A stretch of DNA of 64,000 nt from Sphingomonas morindae (GTDB taxonomy: Bacteria > Pseudomonadota > Alphaproteobacteria > Sphingomonadales > Sphingomonadaceae). Below are positions 8,772 to 17,015 of this stretch, one piece after another (within the stretch, counting starts at the first letter, position 1; every line of letters begins with the position of its first letter). The notes under the pieces are model-generated. The model ran no database searches. It saw nothing but the letters and a program-made list of their open reading frames with translations, and was not told the origin of the DNA. The position numbers were made by a program, and so were the translations under genes. The stretch is taken from positions 2,682,001 to 2,746,000 of the forward strand of contig NZ_CP084930.1 in assembly GCF_023822065.1 (NCBI RefSeq). Reading direction: 5' to 3'.

Positions 8772-9536
8772 TCAGCGGCGCGGACCGCCAAAGGGCAGCG
8801 GCGGCGGCCGGCGATCGCGCCGGGGCAGTTGCGCCTGATAGGCGAGGCCGCAATGCGCGACGCAATAGGGGAAGCCGGGGTTCACCGGATCGCCGCAGAA
8901 GTGGAAATCGGGCTCGCCGGGGTGGCCGATCGGCCATTTGCAGATGCGATCGGACAGATCGAGGAGCGACGTCTTGTCGGCGAATTCGGGCGCGGGCTTG
9001 GCGGGCACCAGCCGGCGCGGCGGCGCGGGCGGGATCGGCGCCTGCTGCTCGCCGGGCTGCTGGCGCTGGAAGCCTCCGGGGCCGATCGAGCGATAGACGG
9101 GCTGGTCGCCCGCGGGGGCGGCACCGGCGGCGGGCGCGGCCGGCGCGGCGCCCGCCGCGTTCGCGGACGGGGCGGCGGCGGGCGCCGCGCGCACGGGCTC
9201 CGGCGCGGGGGTGGGCGCCGGGCGCGGCGGCGGCGCCGCGCGCACCGGTTCGGCGGCGGCGGCCGGAGCCGGGCGCGGGGCGGGCGGCTCGGCGCGGGGT
9301 GGGGCGGGCGGCGGCGCCACCGGCGCGGCGCTGGCGGCGGCAGCGGCGGGCGCGGCCGGCGCGGCGCCATCGCCCGCCTTCACCGGCGACGGGCGGCTCT
9401 CCAGCCCGAGCCGATGGGCCTTGCCGATCACGGCGTTGCGGCTCACGCCGCCGAGCTCGTCGGCGATCTGGCTGGCGGTCAGCCCCTGGCCCCACAGGCT
9501 CTTGAGCTTATCGATCCGCTCGTCCGTCCACGACAT
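8772..9536 (-). CDS. gcrA: GcrA cell cycle regulator
   Basis: A 254-residue protein. The N-terminal helix-turn-helix (about 1-48) matches the GcrA signature 'MSWTDERIDKLKSLW' and 'SRNAVIGKAHRLGL'. The C-terminal 60-70 residues hold Cys/His-bearing segments (ICKWPIGHPGEPDFHFCG, YCVAHC). Between them lies an unusually long Ala/Pro-rich linker (about 55-165). GcrA binds sigma-70 RNA polymerase and activates promoters methylated at GANTC by CcrM, controlling S-phase and division genes in alphaproteobacteria. It is divergent from the ABC permease with a 62-bp gap. It may be co-transcribed with parE 90 bases downstream. Confidence 0.95.
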   Translation of the reverse strand: MSWTDERIDKLKSLWGQGLTASQIADELGGVSRNAVIGKAHRLGLESRPSPVKAGDGAAPAAPAAAAASAAPVAPPPAPPRAEPPAPRPAPAAAAEPVRAAPPPRPAPTPAPEPVRAAPAAAPSANAAGAAPAAPAAGAAPAGDQPVYRSIGPGGFQRQQPGEQQAPIPPAPPRRLVPAKPAPEFADKTSLLDLSDRICKWPIGHPGEPDFHFCGDPVNPGFPYCVAHCGLAYQAQLPRRDRRPPPLPFGGPRR

Positions 9537-9598
9537 CTCTTATCGGTCTCCGTTCCGTCGATCTTGCCGGAAGGCGGCGCGGGGGCTAGGCGGGCGTC

Positions 9599-10447
9599 AT
9601 GCCCGAACCGCTCGCTCCCGCATCCTCCGGCTCGCACCCCACCCTCCCGGGAGACCCGGTGATCCGGCAGATAAACTGGATCGGCGTGCGCACGCTCTAT
9701 GTGAAGGAGGTGCGCCGCTTCTTCAAGGTGCAGTTGCAGACGATCTGGGCCCCGGCGGTCACGACGCTGCTGTACCTCATCATCTTCACGGTCGCGCTGG
9801 GCGCGCGCTCGCCGGTGCCGGTCGGCGGCCATATCGTCGCCTTCGCCGATTTCGTCGCGCCCGGGCTGATCGTGATGGGCATGCTCACCAACGCCTTCGC
9901 CAACTCGAGCTTTTCACTGCTGGTGGGCAAGATGCAGGGCACGATCGTCGATTATCTGATGCCGCCGCTCTCCACCGGCGAGCTGCTGGCGGGGCTGGTG
10001 GGCGCGGCGGTGACGCGCGCCTTCCTGGTCGGCCTCGCCCTGTGGGTGGCGATGCTGCTGTGGCCGGGCGTCCATGTCGGGCTGGCCAATCCGCTGGCGG
10101 TGCTGTGGTTCGGGCTGATGGGCGCGCTGCTCCTGTCCTTTCTGGGCGTGCTCACCTCGCTCTGGGCCGAGAAGTTCGATCACGCCGCCGCCGTCACCAA
10201 TTTCGTGGTGCAGCCGCTGGCGCTGCTGTCGGGCACCTTCTACTCGGTGGATCGGCTGGCGCCGGCCTTCCGCGCCATCAGCCACGCCAATCCCATTTTC
10301 TACATCATCTCGGGGTTCCGCTCGGGCTTTCTCGGCGTGGCCGATTCGCCCGCCGGCTTCGGCGCGGGGCTGTTGCTGGGGATCAACATCGCCATGGGCG
10401 TGGCCTGCTACCTGCTGCTGCGGCGCGGCTGGCGCATCAAGAGCTGA
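9599..10447 (+). CDS. ABC-2 type transporter permease
   Basis: A 282-residue integral membrane protein with about six hydrophobic segments. The ABC-2 permease signature 'PLALLSGTFYSVDRLAP...HANPIFYIISGFRSGFLG' lies near the C-terminus, similar to YadH-type exporters. The ATG at 9599 gives a Pro/Ser-rich leader of 20 residues. GTG 9659 (VIRQINWIG) is an alternative start nearer the usual family N-terminus. Such permeases work as dimers with a separate ATPase, yet none is adjacent, so its partner must be encoded elsewhere. The substrate is unknown. Confidence 0.85.
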   Translation: MPEPLAPASSGSHPTLPGDPVIRQINWIGVRTLYVKEVRRFFKVQLQTIWAPAVTTLLYLIIFTVALGARSPVPVGGHIVAFADFVAPGLIVMGMLTNAFANSSFSLLVGKMQGTIVDYLMPPLSTGELLAGLVGAAVTRAFLVGLALWVAMLLWPGVHVGLANPLAVLWFGLMGALLLSFLGVLTSLWAEKFDHAAAVTNFVVQPLALLSGTFYSVDRLAPAFRAISHANPIFYIISGFRSGFLGVADSPAGFGAGLLLGINIAMGVACYLLLRRGWRIKS

Positions 10448-10481
10448 GCGGAACCGGCGCGTGAGGCCGGCGGTTCCTCAG
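10445..10481. repeat. Inverted repeat between the permease and the small membrane gene
   Basis: Arms TGAG-CGGAACC-GGC and GCC-GGCGGTTCC-TCA can fold into a hairpin around a short GCGTGAG loop, starting within the permease stop region and ending 3 bases before the next ATG. No T-tract follows, so it is not a standard intrinsic terminator. It could stabilise mRNA or hide the ribosome-binding region of the next gene. Confidence 0.55.
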
Positions 10482-10483
10482 CC

Positions 10484-10954
10484 ATGACCCAAACCCCGCC
10501 CGCGCCGCTCAGCCCGCTCGCCCGCATCGGCCTCGCGCTCGGCGCCGGCCTGGCCGGAGCGGCCGTGATGCTCGTCAGCCAGAAGATCGAGATGAAGGCG
10601 AGCGGCCGCGCGCCCTCGGACACGCCCGCCAAGGCGATCGAGACGCTGGCGGGCTTCGAGCTTTATGACGAGGCCGCCGAGGCGCGGCTTTCCACCTTCG
10701 GCCATTTCGCCTTCGGCACCGGCCTGGGGCTCGGCCTCGCGGCGATCGATCGCGTGCCCGAGCCGTGGCGGACGCTCGTCTTCGCCTCGGGCTGCTGGGC
10801 GATCGGCACCGGCACGCTGGTCGGCCTCGGCGTGTCCGAGCCGCCGACCCGCTGGGGCGCGACCGCGCTCGCCACCGATCTCGGCCACCACGCCGTCTAT
10901 GCCGCCGCCTCCGCGTCCGCCTATGCCGCGGGCAAGGCGCTCGCCACGCGCTGA
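10484..10954 (+). CDS. Hypothetical membrane protein
   Basis: A 156-residue protein that I do not recognise at family level. It has an N-terminal hydrophobic helix (about 12-32), a charged stretch (about 33-70) and three Gly/Ala-rich hydrophobic segments (about 75-95, 100-118 and 130-152), giving a probable four-helix inner-membrane protein. It resembles small DUF-type membrane proteins such as YagU-like ones only in general. No clear Shine-Dalgarno sequence precedes ATG 10484, because the preceding bases form a hairpin arm. A strong terminator ends the unit at 11015-11037. Confidence 0.6.
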   Translation: MTQTPPAPLSPLARIGLALGAGLAGAAVMLVSQKIEMKASGRAPSDTPAKAIETLAGFELYDEAAEARLSTFGHFAFGTGLGLGLAAIDRVPEPWRTLVFASGCWAIGTGTLVGLGVSEPPTRWGATALATDLGHHAVYAAASASAYAAGKALATR

Positions 10955-11014
10955 CCCGCGTCCCCACGGCGCGCATTGCCTTCTCCCGCCGCGCGCGCTA
11001 GGTGCGCGGCTTCA

Positions 11015-11037
11015 GGCGGCCGGTGGGCCGCCTTTTT
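11015..11037 (+). terminator. Intrinsic terminator
   Basis: GGCGGCC-GGTG-GGCCGCC is a perfect 7-bp stem followed by five T residues, a textbook Rho-independent terminator. It closes the 9.6-10.95 kb transcript and separates it from argD, whose ATG lies 27 bases downstream. Because it sits so near argD it could also act as a leader element, but no competing structure was found. Confidence 0.75.
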
Positions 11038-11063
11038 GCGTTCGACGCTAGGAGGAGAGCCCG

Positions 11064-12254
11064 ATGACCATGCCCGCGCTCATGCCCGTTTACCCGCGGT
11101 GCGATGTGCGACCGGTGCGAGGCGAGGGCTGCTATCTCATTTCCGAGGATGGCCGGCGCTTCCTGGATTTCGCGAGCGGCATCGCCGTCAATCTGCTCGG
11201 CCACGGCCATCCGCATCTCACCCAGGCGATCCAGCAGCAGGCGGCGACGCTGATGCACGTCTCCAACCTCTATGGCTCGCCCCAGGGCGAGGCGCTGGCG
11301 GCGCGGCTGGTGGAGGCGACCTTCGCCGATACCGTCTTCTTTACCAATTCCGGCGCGGAAGCCGTGGAATGCGCGATCAAGACCGCGCGGCGCTACCATT
11401 TCGCCAATGGTCAGCCCGAGCGGACGACGCTGATCGCCTTCAAGAACGCCTTTCACGGCCGCACGCTCGGCACCATCTCGGCGACGGATCAGGACAAGAT
11501 GCGCGGCGGGTTCGAGCCGCTGCTGCCCGGCTTCCGCTACGCGCCCTTCGATGATCTCGCCGCCGCCGAGGCCCTGATCGACGAGACCACCGCGGGCTTC
11601 CTGGTGGAGCCGATCCAGGGCGAGGGCGGGATCCGCCCGGCGTCGGACGCCTTTCTCCAGGGGCTGCGCCGCCTGTGCGACGAGCATGGGCTGTTGCTGG
11701 TGCTGGACGAGGTGCAATGCGGCGTCGGCCGCACCGGCGCGCTCTACGCGCACGAGCTTTATGGCGTGACGCCCGATATCATGGCGACGGCCAAGGGCAT
11801 TGGCGGCGGCTTCCCGATGGGCGCTTGCCTCGCCACCGCCGAGGCCGCCAAGGGCATGACCTTCGGCACCCATGGCTCCACCTATGGCGGCAATCCGCTG
11901 GCTATGGCGGCGGGCAGCGCGGTGCTGGACGTGGTGCTGGCGCCCGGCTTCCTCGAAACGGTGAAGGCGAGCGGCGAGCGGCTGCGCGGCGCGATCGAGC
12001 AGCTGCTGCCGAACCACGACCATCTGTTCGAGAGCGTGCGCGGCAAGGGGCTGATGCTCGGCATCAAGTGCAAGAGCGACAGCCGCGCCTTCGTCGCCCA
12101 TGCGCGCGATCATCATGGCCTGCTGCTGGTCGGCGCGGGCGAGAATGTGGTGCGCGTGCTGCCGCCGCTGGTGATCGAGCAGAGCCATATCGACGAATTC
12201 GTCGAGAAGCTCAGCGAGGCGGCCCGCACCTACGCGCCGCCGAGCGACGACTGA
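11064..12254 (+). CDS. argD: Acetylornithine (aspartate family) aminotransferase
   Basis: A 396-residue class III PLP aminotransferase. Key motifs are '[17 protein letters not shown]', '[14 protein letters not shown]' and the Schiff-base lysine in '[13 protein letters not shown]'. ArgD converts N-acetylglutamate semialdehyde to N-acetylornithine and can also act in lysine synthesis as DapC. A good AGGAGGAG ribosome-binding site lies about 7 bases before ATG 11064. It is followed by argF after 55 bases, so the two make an arginine operon with hslO downstream. Confidence 0.95.
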   Translation: MTMPALMPVYPRCDVRPVRGEGCYLISEDGRRFLDFASGIAVNLLGHGHPHLTQAIQQQAATLMHVSNLYGSPQGEALAARLVEATFADTVFFTNSGAEAVECAIKTARRYHFANGQPERTTLIAFKNAFHGRTLGTISATDQDKMRGGFEPLLPGFRYAPFDDLAAAEALIDETTAGFLVEPIQGEGGIRPASDAFLQGLRRLCDEHGLLLVLDEVQCGVGRTGALYAHELYGVTPDIMATAKGIGGGFPMGACLATAEAAKGMTFGTHGSTYGGNPLAMAAGSAVLDVVLAPGFLETVKASGERLRGAIEQLLPNHDHLFESVRGKGLMLGIKCKSDSRAFVAHARDHHGLLLVGAGENVVRVLPPLVIEQSHIDEFVEKLSEAARTYAPPSDD

Positions 12255-12309
12255 CGACCTCACGCCGCGCCGCCCCTCCGGCGGCGGCGCGGCGTCCGGA
12301 GACGATTCC

Positions 12310-13242
12310 ATGCCCATCCGCCATTTCCTCGATCTCAGCGATGCCGGCGCGCCGGCGCTCCAGGCGATGCTCGACGATGCCCGCGCCCGCAAGGCGGCAC
12401 GCGCCGCCTGGCCCAAGGGCCGCGTCGATGCCGATGCGCCGCTTGCCGGCCATGTGCTGGCGATGATCTTCGAGAAGAATTCCACCCGCACGCGCGTCTC
12501 GTTCGACATGGCGATGCGCCAGCTGGGCGGCACCACCATCGTCATGGACGCGGGCTCGATGCAGCTCGGCCGCGGCGAGAGCATCGCCGATACGGCGCGT
12601 GTCCTGTCGCGCTATGTCGACGCGATCATGATCCGCACCGACGATCACGAGAAGGTGCGGCAAATGGCCGCCCATGCCAGCGTGCCGGTGATCAACGGCC
12701 TGACCGACTGGAGCCATCCCTGCCAGATCGTCGCCGACATGCTGACCGTCGCCGAGCGGCGCGGAAGCGTGGCGGGCAGCCGCTGGGCGTGGCTGGGCGA
12801 CGGCAATAATGTGCTCCACTCGATCCTTGAGGCGGCCGGGCTGATGGGCTTCGAGACGGTCGTCTCCTGCCCGCCGGGCTATGATCCCAGCGCGGACGCG
12901 CTCGGCGCCGCTGGCCAGCGCGGCGCCACGGTGCGCGTCGAGCGGGATCCCGCGCGCGCGGTGGAGGGGGCGGATATCATCGTCACCGATACCTGGATCT
13001 CGATGGGCCAGGATCATGCCGAGGCCAAGCTGGCGGCGATGGCGCCCTATCAGGTGACGCCGGCGCTGATGGCCGCCGCGGCGCCCGGCGCCACCTTCCT
13101 GCACTGCCTGCCCGCGCATCGCGGCGAGGAAGTGGTGGATGCGGTGATCGACGGCCCGCAATCGGCGATCTGGGACGAGGCGGAGAACCGCCTTCACGCG
13201 CAGAAGTCGGTGCTGCTCTGGTGCCTGGGCCGGCTCGGCTGA
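12310..13242 (+). CDS. argF: Ornithine carbamoyltransferase
   Basis: A 310-residue transcarbamylase. The carbamoyl-phosphate loop STRTR lies in '[13 protein letters not shown]', and the ornithine/catalytic motif is '[13 protein letters not shown]'. It makes citrulline from ornithine and carbamoyl phosphate in the cytoplasm. It is second in the argD-argF-hslO cluster. The length is normal for the anabolic enzyme. Confidence 0.95.
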   Translation: MPIRHFLDLSDAGAPALQAMLDDARARKAARAAWPKGRVDADAPLAGHVLAMIFEKNSTRTRVSFDMAMRQLGGTTIVMDAGSMQLGRGESIADTARVLSRYVDAIMIRTDDHEKVRQMAAHASVPVINGLTDWSHPCQIVADMLTVAERRGSVAGSRWAWLGDGNNVLHSILEAAGLMGFETVVSCPPGYDPSADALGAAGQRGATVRVERDPARAVEGADIIVTDTWISMGQDHAEAKLAAMAPYQVTPALMAAAAPGATFLHCLPAHRGEEVVDAVIDGPQSAIWDEAENRLHAQKSVLLWCLGRLG

Positions 13243-13371
13243 GGGGCTGGAAATTCGGGCGCGGCACTCTGATATGGGGTGCTCTCCCTCAAGGACCGGC
13301 AGCGCGCGGCGGCGGGGGCGGGCTTCGGCCCTGCCCAACGGGATGAACGCCGCGCCTGGCCCGCGCTGGAC

Positions 13372-14280
13372 ATGATGATGACCGAACCCGCCACGCTTGC
13401 CCTCGATTCCGTGCTCGGCTTCACGCTGCCGGGCCGCCATGCCCGCGGTCGCCTCGCGCGGCTCGGCCCGGCGCTGGACCAGATCCTCGCCGCCCATGCC
13501 TATCCGCCCGTGCTGGCGCGCCTGCTCGCCGAAGCCTTGGTGCTGGGCGCGCTGCTCGGCTCGCTCCTCAAGGACGAAAAGGGCCAGCTCACGCTCCAGG
13601 CGCAGACCGAAGGCGGCGCGGTGGATCTGCTGGTGGTGGATTATCGCGGCGGCGAGATGCGGGGCTATCTGCGCCACGATCCCGAGCGGCTGGCCGAAAT
13701 GCCCGCCGATCCCTCGCTCTTCGCGCTGTTCGGCAAGGGCTATCTCGCCATCACCTTCGATCAGGCGGCAACCGGCGAGCGCTATCAGGGGATCGTTCCG
13801 CTCGAGGGCGGATCGCTGGCGGCGGCGGCGGAGCATTATTTCGCCCAGTCCGAGCAGATTCCCAGCCTGGTGCGGGTGGCGGTGAAGCAGGAGGCCGATG
13901 GCCGCACCCGCGCGGGCGGGCTGCTGATCCAGCATCTGCCCGAAGGCGAGGAGGGCCGCGAGCGGCTGCACACCCGGCTCGACCATCCCGAATGGCAGCA
14001 TGTCGAGGCGCTGGCGCAGACGATCAGCCCGGCCGAGCTGACCGATCCCCGGCTCGCGCTGGACGATCTGGTGTGGCGGCTGTTCCACGAGGAGGACGAG
14101 GTACGGACGCTCGCGGACATGCCGCTCAGCCGCGGCTGCCGCTGCTCGCCCGAGCATGTGCGCGGCGTGCTCGCGCGCTTCCCGGCGGAGGAGCGCGCCG
14201 CCATGGCCGAGCCGGACGGGACGATCCGGGTGGATTGCGAGTTCTGCGCGCGCTCCTTCCCGGTCCAACTCGACGCATGA
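13372..14280 (+). CDS. hslO: Hsp33 family redox-regulated chaperone
   Basis: A protein of about 302 residues. It has the Hsp33 N-terminal domain (GFTLPGRHARGRLARLGP, LLGSLLKDEKGQLTLQ) and the C-terminal zinc switch with CRC and CEFC in the last ~60 residues. Oxidation releases zinc and activates holdase activity. The start is uncertain: three ATG codons in a row occur at 13372, 13375 and 13378, and a GTG at 13279 would add 31 atypical residues. It follows argF by 129 bases, an order common in sphingomonads. Confidence 0.9.
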   Translation: MMMTEPATLALDSVLGFTLPGRHARGRLARLGPALDQILAAHAYPPVLARLLAEALVLGALLGSLLKDEKGQLTLQAQTEGGAVDLLVVDYRGGEMRGYLRHDPERLAEMPADPSLFALFGKGYLAITFDQAATGERYQGIVPLEGGSLAAAAEHYFAQSEQIPSLVRVAVKQEADGRTRAGGLLIQHLPEGEEGRERLHTRLDHPEWQHVEALAQTISPAELTDPRLALDDLVWRLFHEEDEVRTLADMPLSRGCRCSPEHVRGVLARFPAEERAAMAEPDGTIRVDCEFCARSFPVQLDA

Positions 14281-14390
14281 TCGGGGGGCGGCGTGCCGCG
14301 TTTCGCGCGCGGTTCGACGCGGCGGCGCGGTTCGCCATCGACTCCGCCGCCCGATCGGCGTACCGGGGCGCGGCTTGGTTCTTTTGTCTT

Positions 14391-14452
14391 CCTAGCAGCC
14401 CCACGGGGCATAACTGGGCCGCTGCGATTCGCGTCGCGCGGCCCGCTCTTTT
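14391..14452 (+). promoter_or_regulatory. Attenuator-like structured leader of queCE
   Basis: Two mutually exclusive structures can be drawn. The first is CCTAG (14391-14395) pairing with CTGGG (14414-14418) around a GCCC-CACG-GGGC hairpin, with CA/ATAA forming an internal loop. The second is a terminator-like stem GGGCCGC (14416-14422) / GCGGCCC (14438-14444) enclosing a GCGA/TCGC extension and followed by GCTCTTTT. They share GGG at 14416-14418, so formation of the first blocks the second. This is the layout of a riboswitch or attenuator expression platform ahead of a queuosine-pathway gene. I could not match it to a known preQ1 class. Confidence 0.45.
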
Positions 14453-14470
14453 CACACCGAGGCACGACGC

Positions 14471-15160
14471 ATGACCGGTACCGGCAAACCCCTCGCGGTG
14501 GTGCTGCTTTCGGGCGGGCTCGATTCGATGGTGGTGGCGGGGCTCGCCCGCGAAGCCGGGTTCGGCCTGCTCGCGCTCACCATGAACTATAACCAGCGCC
14601 ACCTGCTAGAACTCGCCGCCGCCCGCCGGATCGCCGCGCATCTCGAGGCGGAGCGCCATATCGTGCTGCCGATCGATCTGCGCGCCTTTGGCGGCTCGTC
14701 GCTCACCGATGATATCGCGGTGCCCAAGGAGGGCGTGCAGCCGGGCATCCCCGTCACCTATGTGCCCGCGCGCAATACCGTCTTCCTGTCGCTGGCGCTC
14801 GGCTGGGCGGAGGCGGCGGGCGGCCGCGACCTGTTCCTGGGCATCAATGCGCTCGATTATTCGGGCTATCCCGATTGCCGCCCCGCCTTTGTCGAGGCCT
14901 TCACCACGCTCGCCAACACCGCCACCAAGGCGGGGGTGGAAGGCGATCGCTTCACCATCCACGCGCCGCTGCTGCACATGACCAAGGCCGATATCGTGCG
15001 CGAGGCGGATCGGCTCGGGCTTGATGCGGGGATGAGCTGGTCCTGCTACGATCCCCAAGAGGGCAAGCATTGCGGCCTGTGCGACAGCTGCCGGCTGCGG
15101 CATCGCGGCTTCGAGGAGGCGGGTCTGCCCGATCCGACCGTCTATGAGGTGCTGCCATGA
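14471..15160 (+). CDS. queC: 7-cyano-7-deazaguanine synthase QueC
   Basis: A 229-residue ATP-dependent enzyme that converts 7-carboxy-7-deazaguanine to preQ0. The N-terminal PP-loop is 'LLSGGLDSM' (about 13-21). The C-terminal zinc cluster has Cys residues in 'SCYDPQEGKHCGLCDSC'. The ribosome-binding GAGG lies at about 14459-14462. Its stop overlaps the queE start in ATGA. The pathway leads to preQ0/preQ1 and queuosine in tRNA; queD is not in the window. Confidence 0.95.
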   Translation: MTGTGKPLAVVLLSGGLDSMVVAGLAREAGFGLLALTMNYNQRHLLELAAARRIAAHLEAERHIVLPIDLRAFGGSSLTDDIAVPKEGVQPGIPVTYVPARNTVFLSLALGWAEAAGGRDLFLGINALDYSGYPDCRPAFVEAFTTLANTATKAGVEGDRFTIHAPLLHMTKADIVREADRLGLDAGMSWSCYDPQEGKHCGLCDSCRLRHRGFEEAGLPDPTVYEVLP

Positions 15161-15801
15161 GCTATGCGGTGAAGGAGATGTTCCTCACGCTGCAGGGCGA
15201 GGGGCTCAATGCCGGGCGGCGTGCGGTGTTCCTGCGCTTTGCCGGCTGCAATCTCTGGAGCGGCCGCGAGGAGGATCGCGCCACCGCCGAATGCACCTTC
15301 TGCGACACCGATTTCGTCGGCCTCAACGGCGAACAGGGCGGCCGCTATGCGGACGCGGCCGCGCTGGTGGACGTGGTGGCGGCGATCTGGAGCCAGGGCC
15401 TCAATGCGCCGGGCGCGCCCCGCTTCGTGGTGGTGACGGGGGGCGAGCCCATGCTCCAGCTCGATGCGCCGCTGATCGATGCGCTGCATGCCGCGGGCTT
15501 CGAGATCGCGATCGAGACCAACGGCACGCTCGCCGTGCCCGAAACGGTGGATTGGATCACGGTCAGCCCCAAGGCGGGCACGCATGTGGTGCAGCGTTCG
15601 GGCCATGAGCTGAAGCTGGTCTGGCCCCAGGCCGGCATCGATCCCGCCGCGCTGGAAGCGTGGGACTTTGCGCATTTCCTGGTGCAGCCGCTGGACGGGC
15701 CGGGCGCCCACGATCATCGCGACGCCGCGATCCGCCATGTCGTCGCCCATCCGAAATGGCGCCTGTCGGTGCAGACGCACAAGCTGATCGGGCTGAAATA
15801 G
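15157..15801 (+). CDS. queE: 7-carboxy-7-deazaguanine synthase QueE
   Basis: A 214-residue radical SAM enzyme. Cluster ligands are Cys31, Cys46 and Cys49, that is CX14CX2C instead of the classic CX3CX2C, a spacing known in a subgroup of QueE enzymes. The 'VVVTGGEPMLQ' SAM-binding motif follows. It ring-contracts 6-carboxytetrahydropterin to 7-carboxy-7-deazaguanine, the substrate of QueC. It is translationally coupled to queC by the 4-base overlap. Confidence 0.94.
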   Translation: MSYAVKEMFLTLQGEGLNAGRRAVFLRFAGCNLWSGREEDRATAECTFCDTDFVGLNGEQGGRYADAAALVDVVAAIWSQGLNAPGAPRFVVVTGGEPMLQLDAPLIDALHAAGFEIAIETNGTLAVPETVDWITVSPKAGTHVVQRSGHELKLVWPQAGIDPAALEAWDFAHFLVQPLDGPGAHDHRDAAIRHVVAHPKWRLSVQTHKLIGLK

Positions 15802-15812
15802 CCTTGCTGACG

Positions 15813-15833
15813 GGCGCCGGCACGGCCGGCGCC
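15813..15833. terminator. Hairpin between convergent queE and the 15.8 kb gene
   Basis: GGCGCCGGC-ACG-GCCGGCGCC forms a 9-bp GC stem in the 40-bp gap between two converging genes. There is no T-tract, but its position fits a bidirectional transcription barrier. Confidence 0.5.
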
Positions 15834-15841
15834 ACGCCGGT

Positions 15842-16513
15842 TCAGCCCTTGAGGCACTTCTTCTTGAGCTGGCCCTTCTTGTCGTAACAATCCGGCGGGA
15901 AATCGGGCACGGCGGCGGCCTGGAGCTGCGGCTGGCCCTGCTGCAGGATCAGATCGCCGACGGGGGTGAGGCTGTTGCGGAACTCGCGCAGCCGCAGCCG
16001 GGCGACGTCCGCCAGCTTCTTCTTCGGCGTGAGAATGGCCTGCTCGCCGATGTTCGACGCCGTCTGGCAGAAGCCGAGCTGCGCGTTGAGCGTGGAGAAG
16101 CTGTTGTAGGTGCGCGTGGTATATTGATCGAAGGCGGCGCCGATCGCCGCCGCGCTCGTGCCCTTGGGCGCCATGCGCTTGAAATAGCCGCCGAGCAGCT
16201 TGTAATCCTCGGTCAGCTCCTTGGCGTGGTGCGAAAGCATTCCGTTGTAATTGTTCACCGTCATCAGCGACGGGGCGAACTGGCACTGCAGCGCCGCCAC
16301 ATTGAGGCCGGCGCGCAGCGTCCACACGATATTGGCGCGCTTCTCGGCATCGGTGGCGCCGGGGAGCGGGATCACGACCTGCGGCTCGTCCCCGGTGACC
16401 GGAGCGCCGCGGAAATCCGGCGAGTGCCAGAAAAGCTGCGCGGCGGCCGGCGTGGCGGCCGCCAAACCCAAGCTGGCCAGCACAAGAAGCTGCCGACCCA
16501 AAGCACCCGTCAT
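15842..16513 (-). CDS. Exported protein of unknown function
   Basis: A 223-residue protein with a clear Sec signal peptide (about 1-26, ending in AAA-Q). The mature part is helical, with several Cys (LQCQFAP, FCQTAS, DCYDKKG, KKCLKG) that could form disulfides in the periplasm. I do not recognise the family. ATG 16513 is preferred because GGAG lies 9 bases upstream; ATG 16519 would sit only 3 bases from it. It is a single-gene unit, converging with queE and separated from the next gene by a bidirectional terminator. Confidence 0.75.
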   Translation of the reverse strand: MTGALGRQLLVLASLGLAAATPAAAQLFWHSPDFRGAPVTGDEPQVVIPLPGATDAEKRANIVWTLRAGLNVAALQCQFAPSLMTVNNYNGMLSHHAKELTEDYKLLGGYFKRMAPKGTSAAAIGAAFDQYTTRTYNSFSTLNAQLGFCQTASNIGEQAILTPKKKLADVARLRLREFRNSLTPVGDLILQQGQPQLQAAAVPDFPPDCYDKKGQLKKKCLKG

Positions 16514-16633
16514 GGTCATTCTCTCCGAATCATACACGATCGGCCGCCCGCGCGGCCTTGCCCCGGAAAGATGCTTAACCTTTCGCGCCGCCCCGTCCAA
16601 GCCGGGCGGCGCGCGGGCGGGCGGGCGCGCACG

Positions 16634-16668
16634 AAAAAAGGCCGCCCGGTCGCCCGGACGGCCTTTTC
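16634..16668. terminator. Bidirectional intrinsic terminator
   Basis: A-tract, stem and T-tract are symmetrical: AAAAGGCCG pairs with CGGCCTTTT, with an inner CCGG/CCGG stem. On the minus strand it ends the transcript of the Met-rich lipoprotein gene (16692-16958). On the plus strand it would stop antisense readthrough towards it. Confidence 0.7.
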
Positions 16669-16691
16669 TCCAACGGCCCGAAGGCCGCCTG

Positions 16692-16958
16692 TTACATCGC
16701 GTTGCCGGCCGAGTTGCCCGCCATCATGTCGTTGCCGCCCATCATGGCGTTGTCCATCGCCATGTTGCTGTCGGCACCCATGCTGTCGGTGGCGCTCATG
16801 TCGTTGGTCATGCCGGCCGACGAGTCCATCGTGTTCATGTCGGTCATGTTGGTGTCGGCGGTGTTGGCCGCATTGTCGCTCTTGCCGCAGGCGGCGAGCG
16901 AGAGGGCGGCGCCGGCGATCATGCCGGTGGTGACGATCTTGGTGACGAGATTGCGCAT
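16692..16958 (-). CDS. Small Met/Asn/Asp-rich lipoprotein
   Basis: An 88-residue protein. A lipoprotein signal peptide ends in the lipobox LAAC near residue 25. The mature part is about 60 residues of low complexity dominated by Met, Asn, Asp, Ser and Gly (motifs NMTDMN, MTNDMS, MGADSNMAM, AMMGGNDMM). Its function is unknown; such Met-rich segments can bind copper or silver ions, but that is only a suggestion. ATG 16958 is chosen over the adjacent ATG 16961 because AGGGAG then lies 6 bases upstream. It lies 57 bases after lipB on the same strand. Confidence 0.8.
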   Translation of the reverse strand: MRNLVTKIVTTGMIAGAALSLAACGKSDNAANTADTNMTDMNTMDSSAGMTNDMSATDSMGADSNMAMDNAMMGGNDMMAGNSAGNAM

Positions 16959-17015
16959 CATAGACTCCCTAGCAGCACCGGCCCCGGTCTTGGTCGGGTC
17001 TCCGGTCATTGCGCC

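Noticed and set aside
10450-10477. EcfG promoter candidate GGAAC-N17-GGTT before the 10.5 kb gene
   Set aside because: The two boxes are the arms of an inverted repeat, and the predicted start would fall at or beyond the ATG.
14371-14418. Classic preQ1-I riboswitch ahead of queC
   Set aside because: The required order (stem, L1 loop, second stem strand, A-rich tail) could not be drawn. Only a generic attenuator-like layout is supported.
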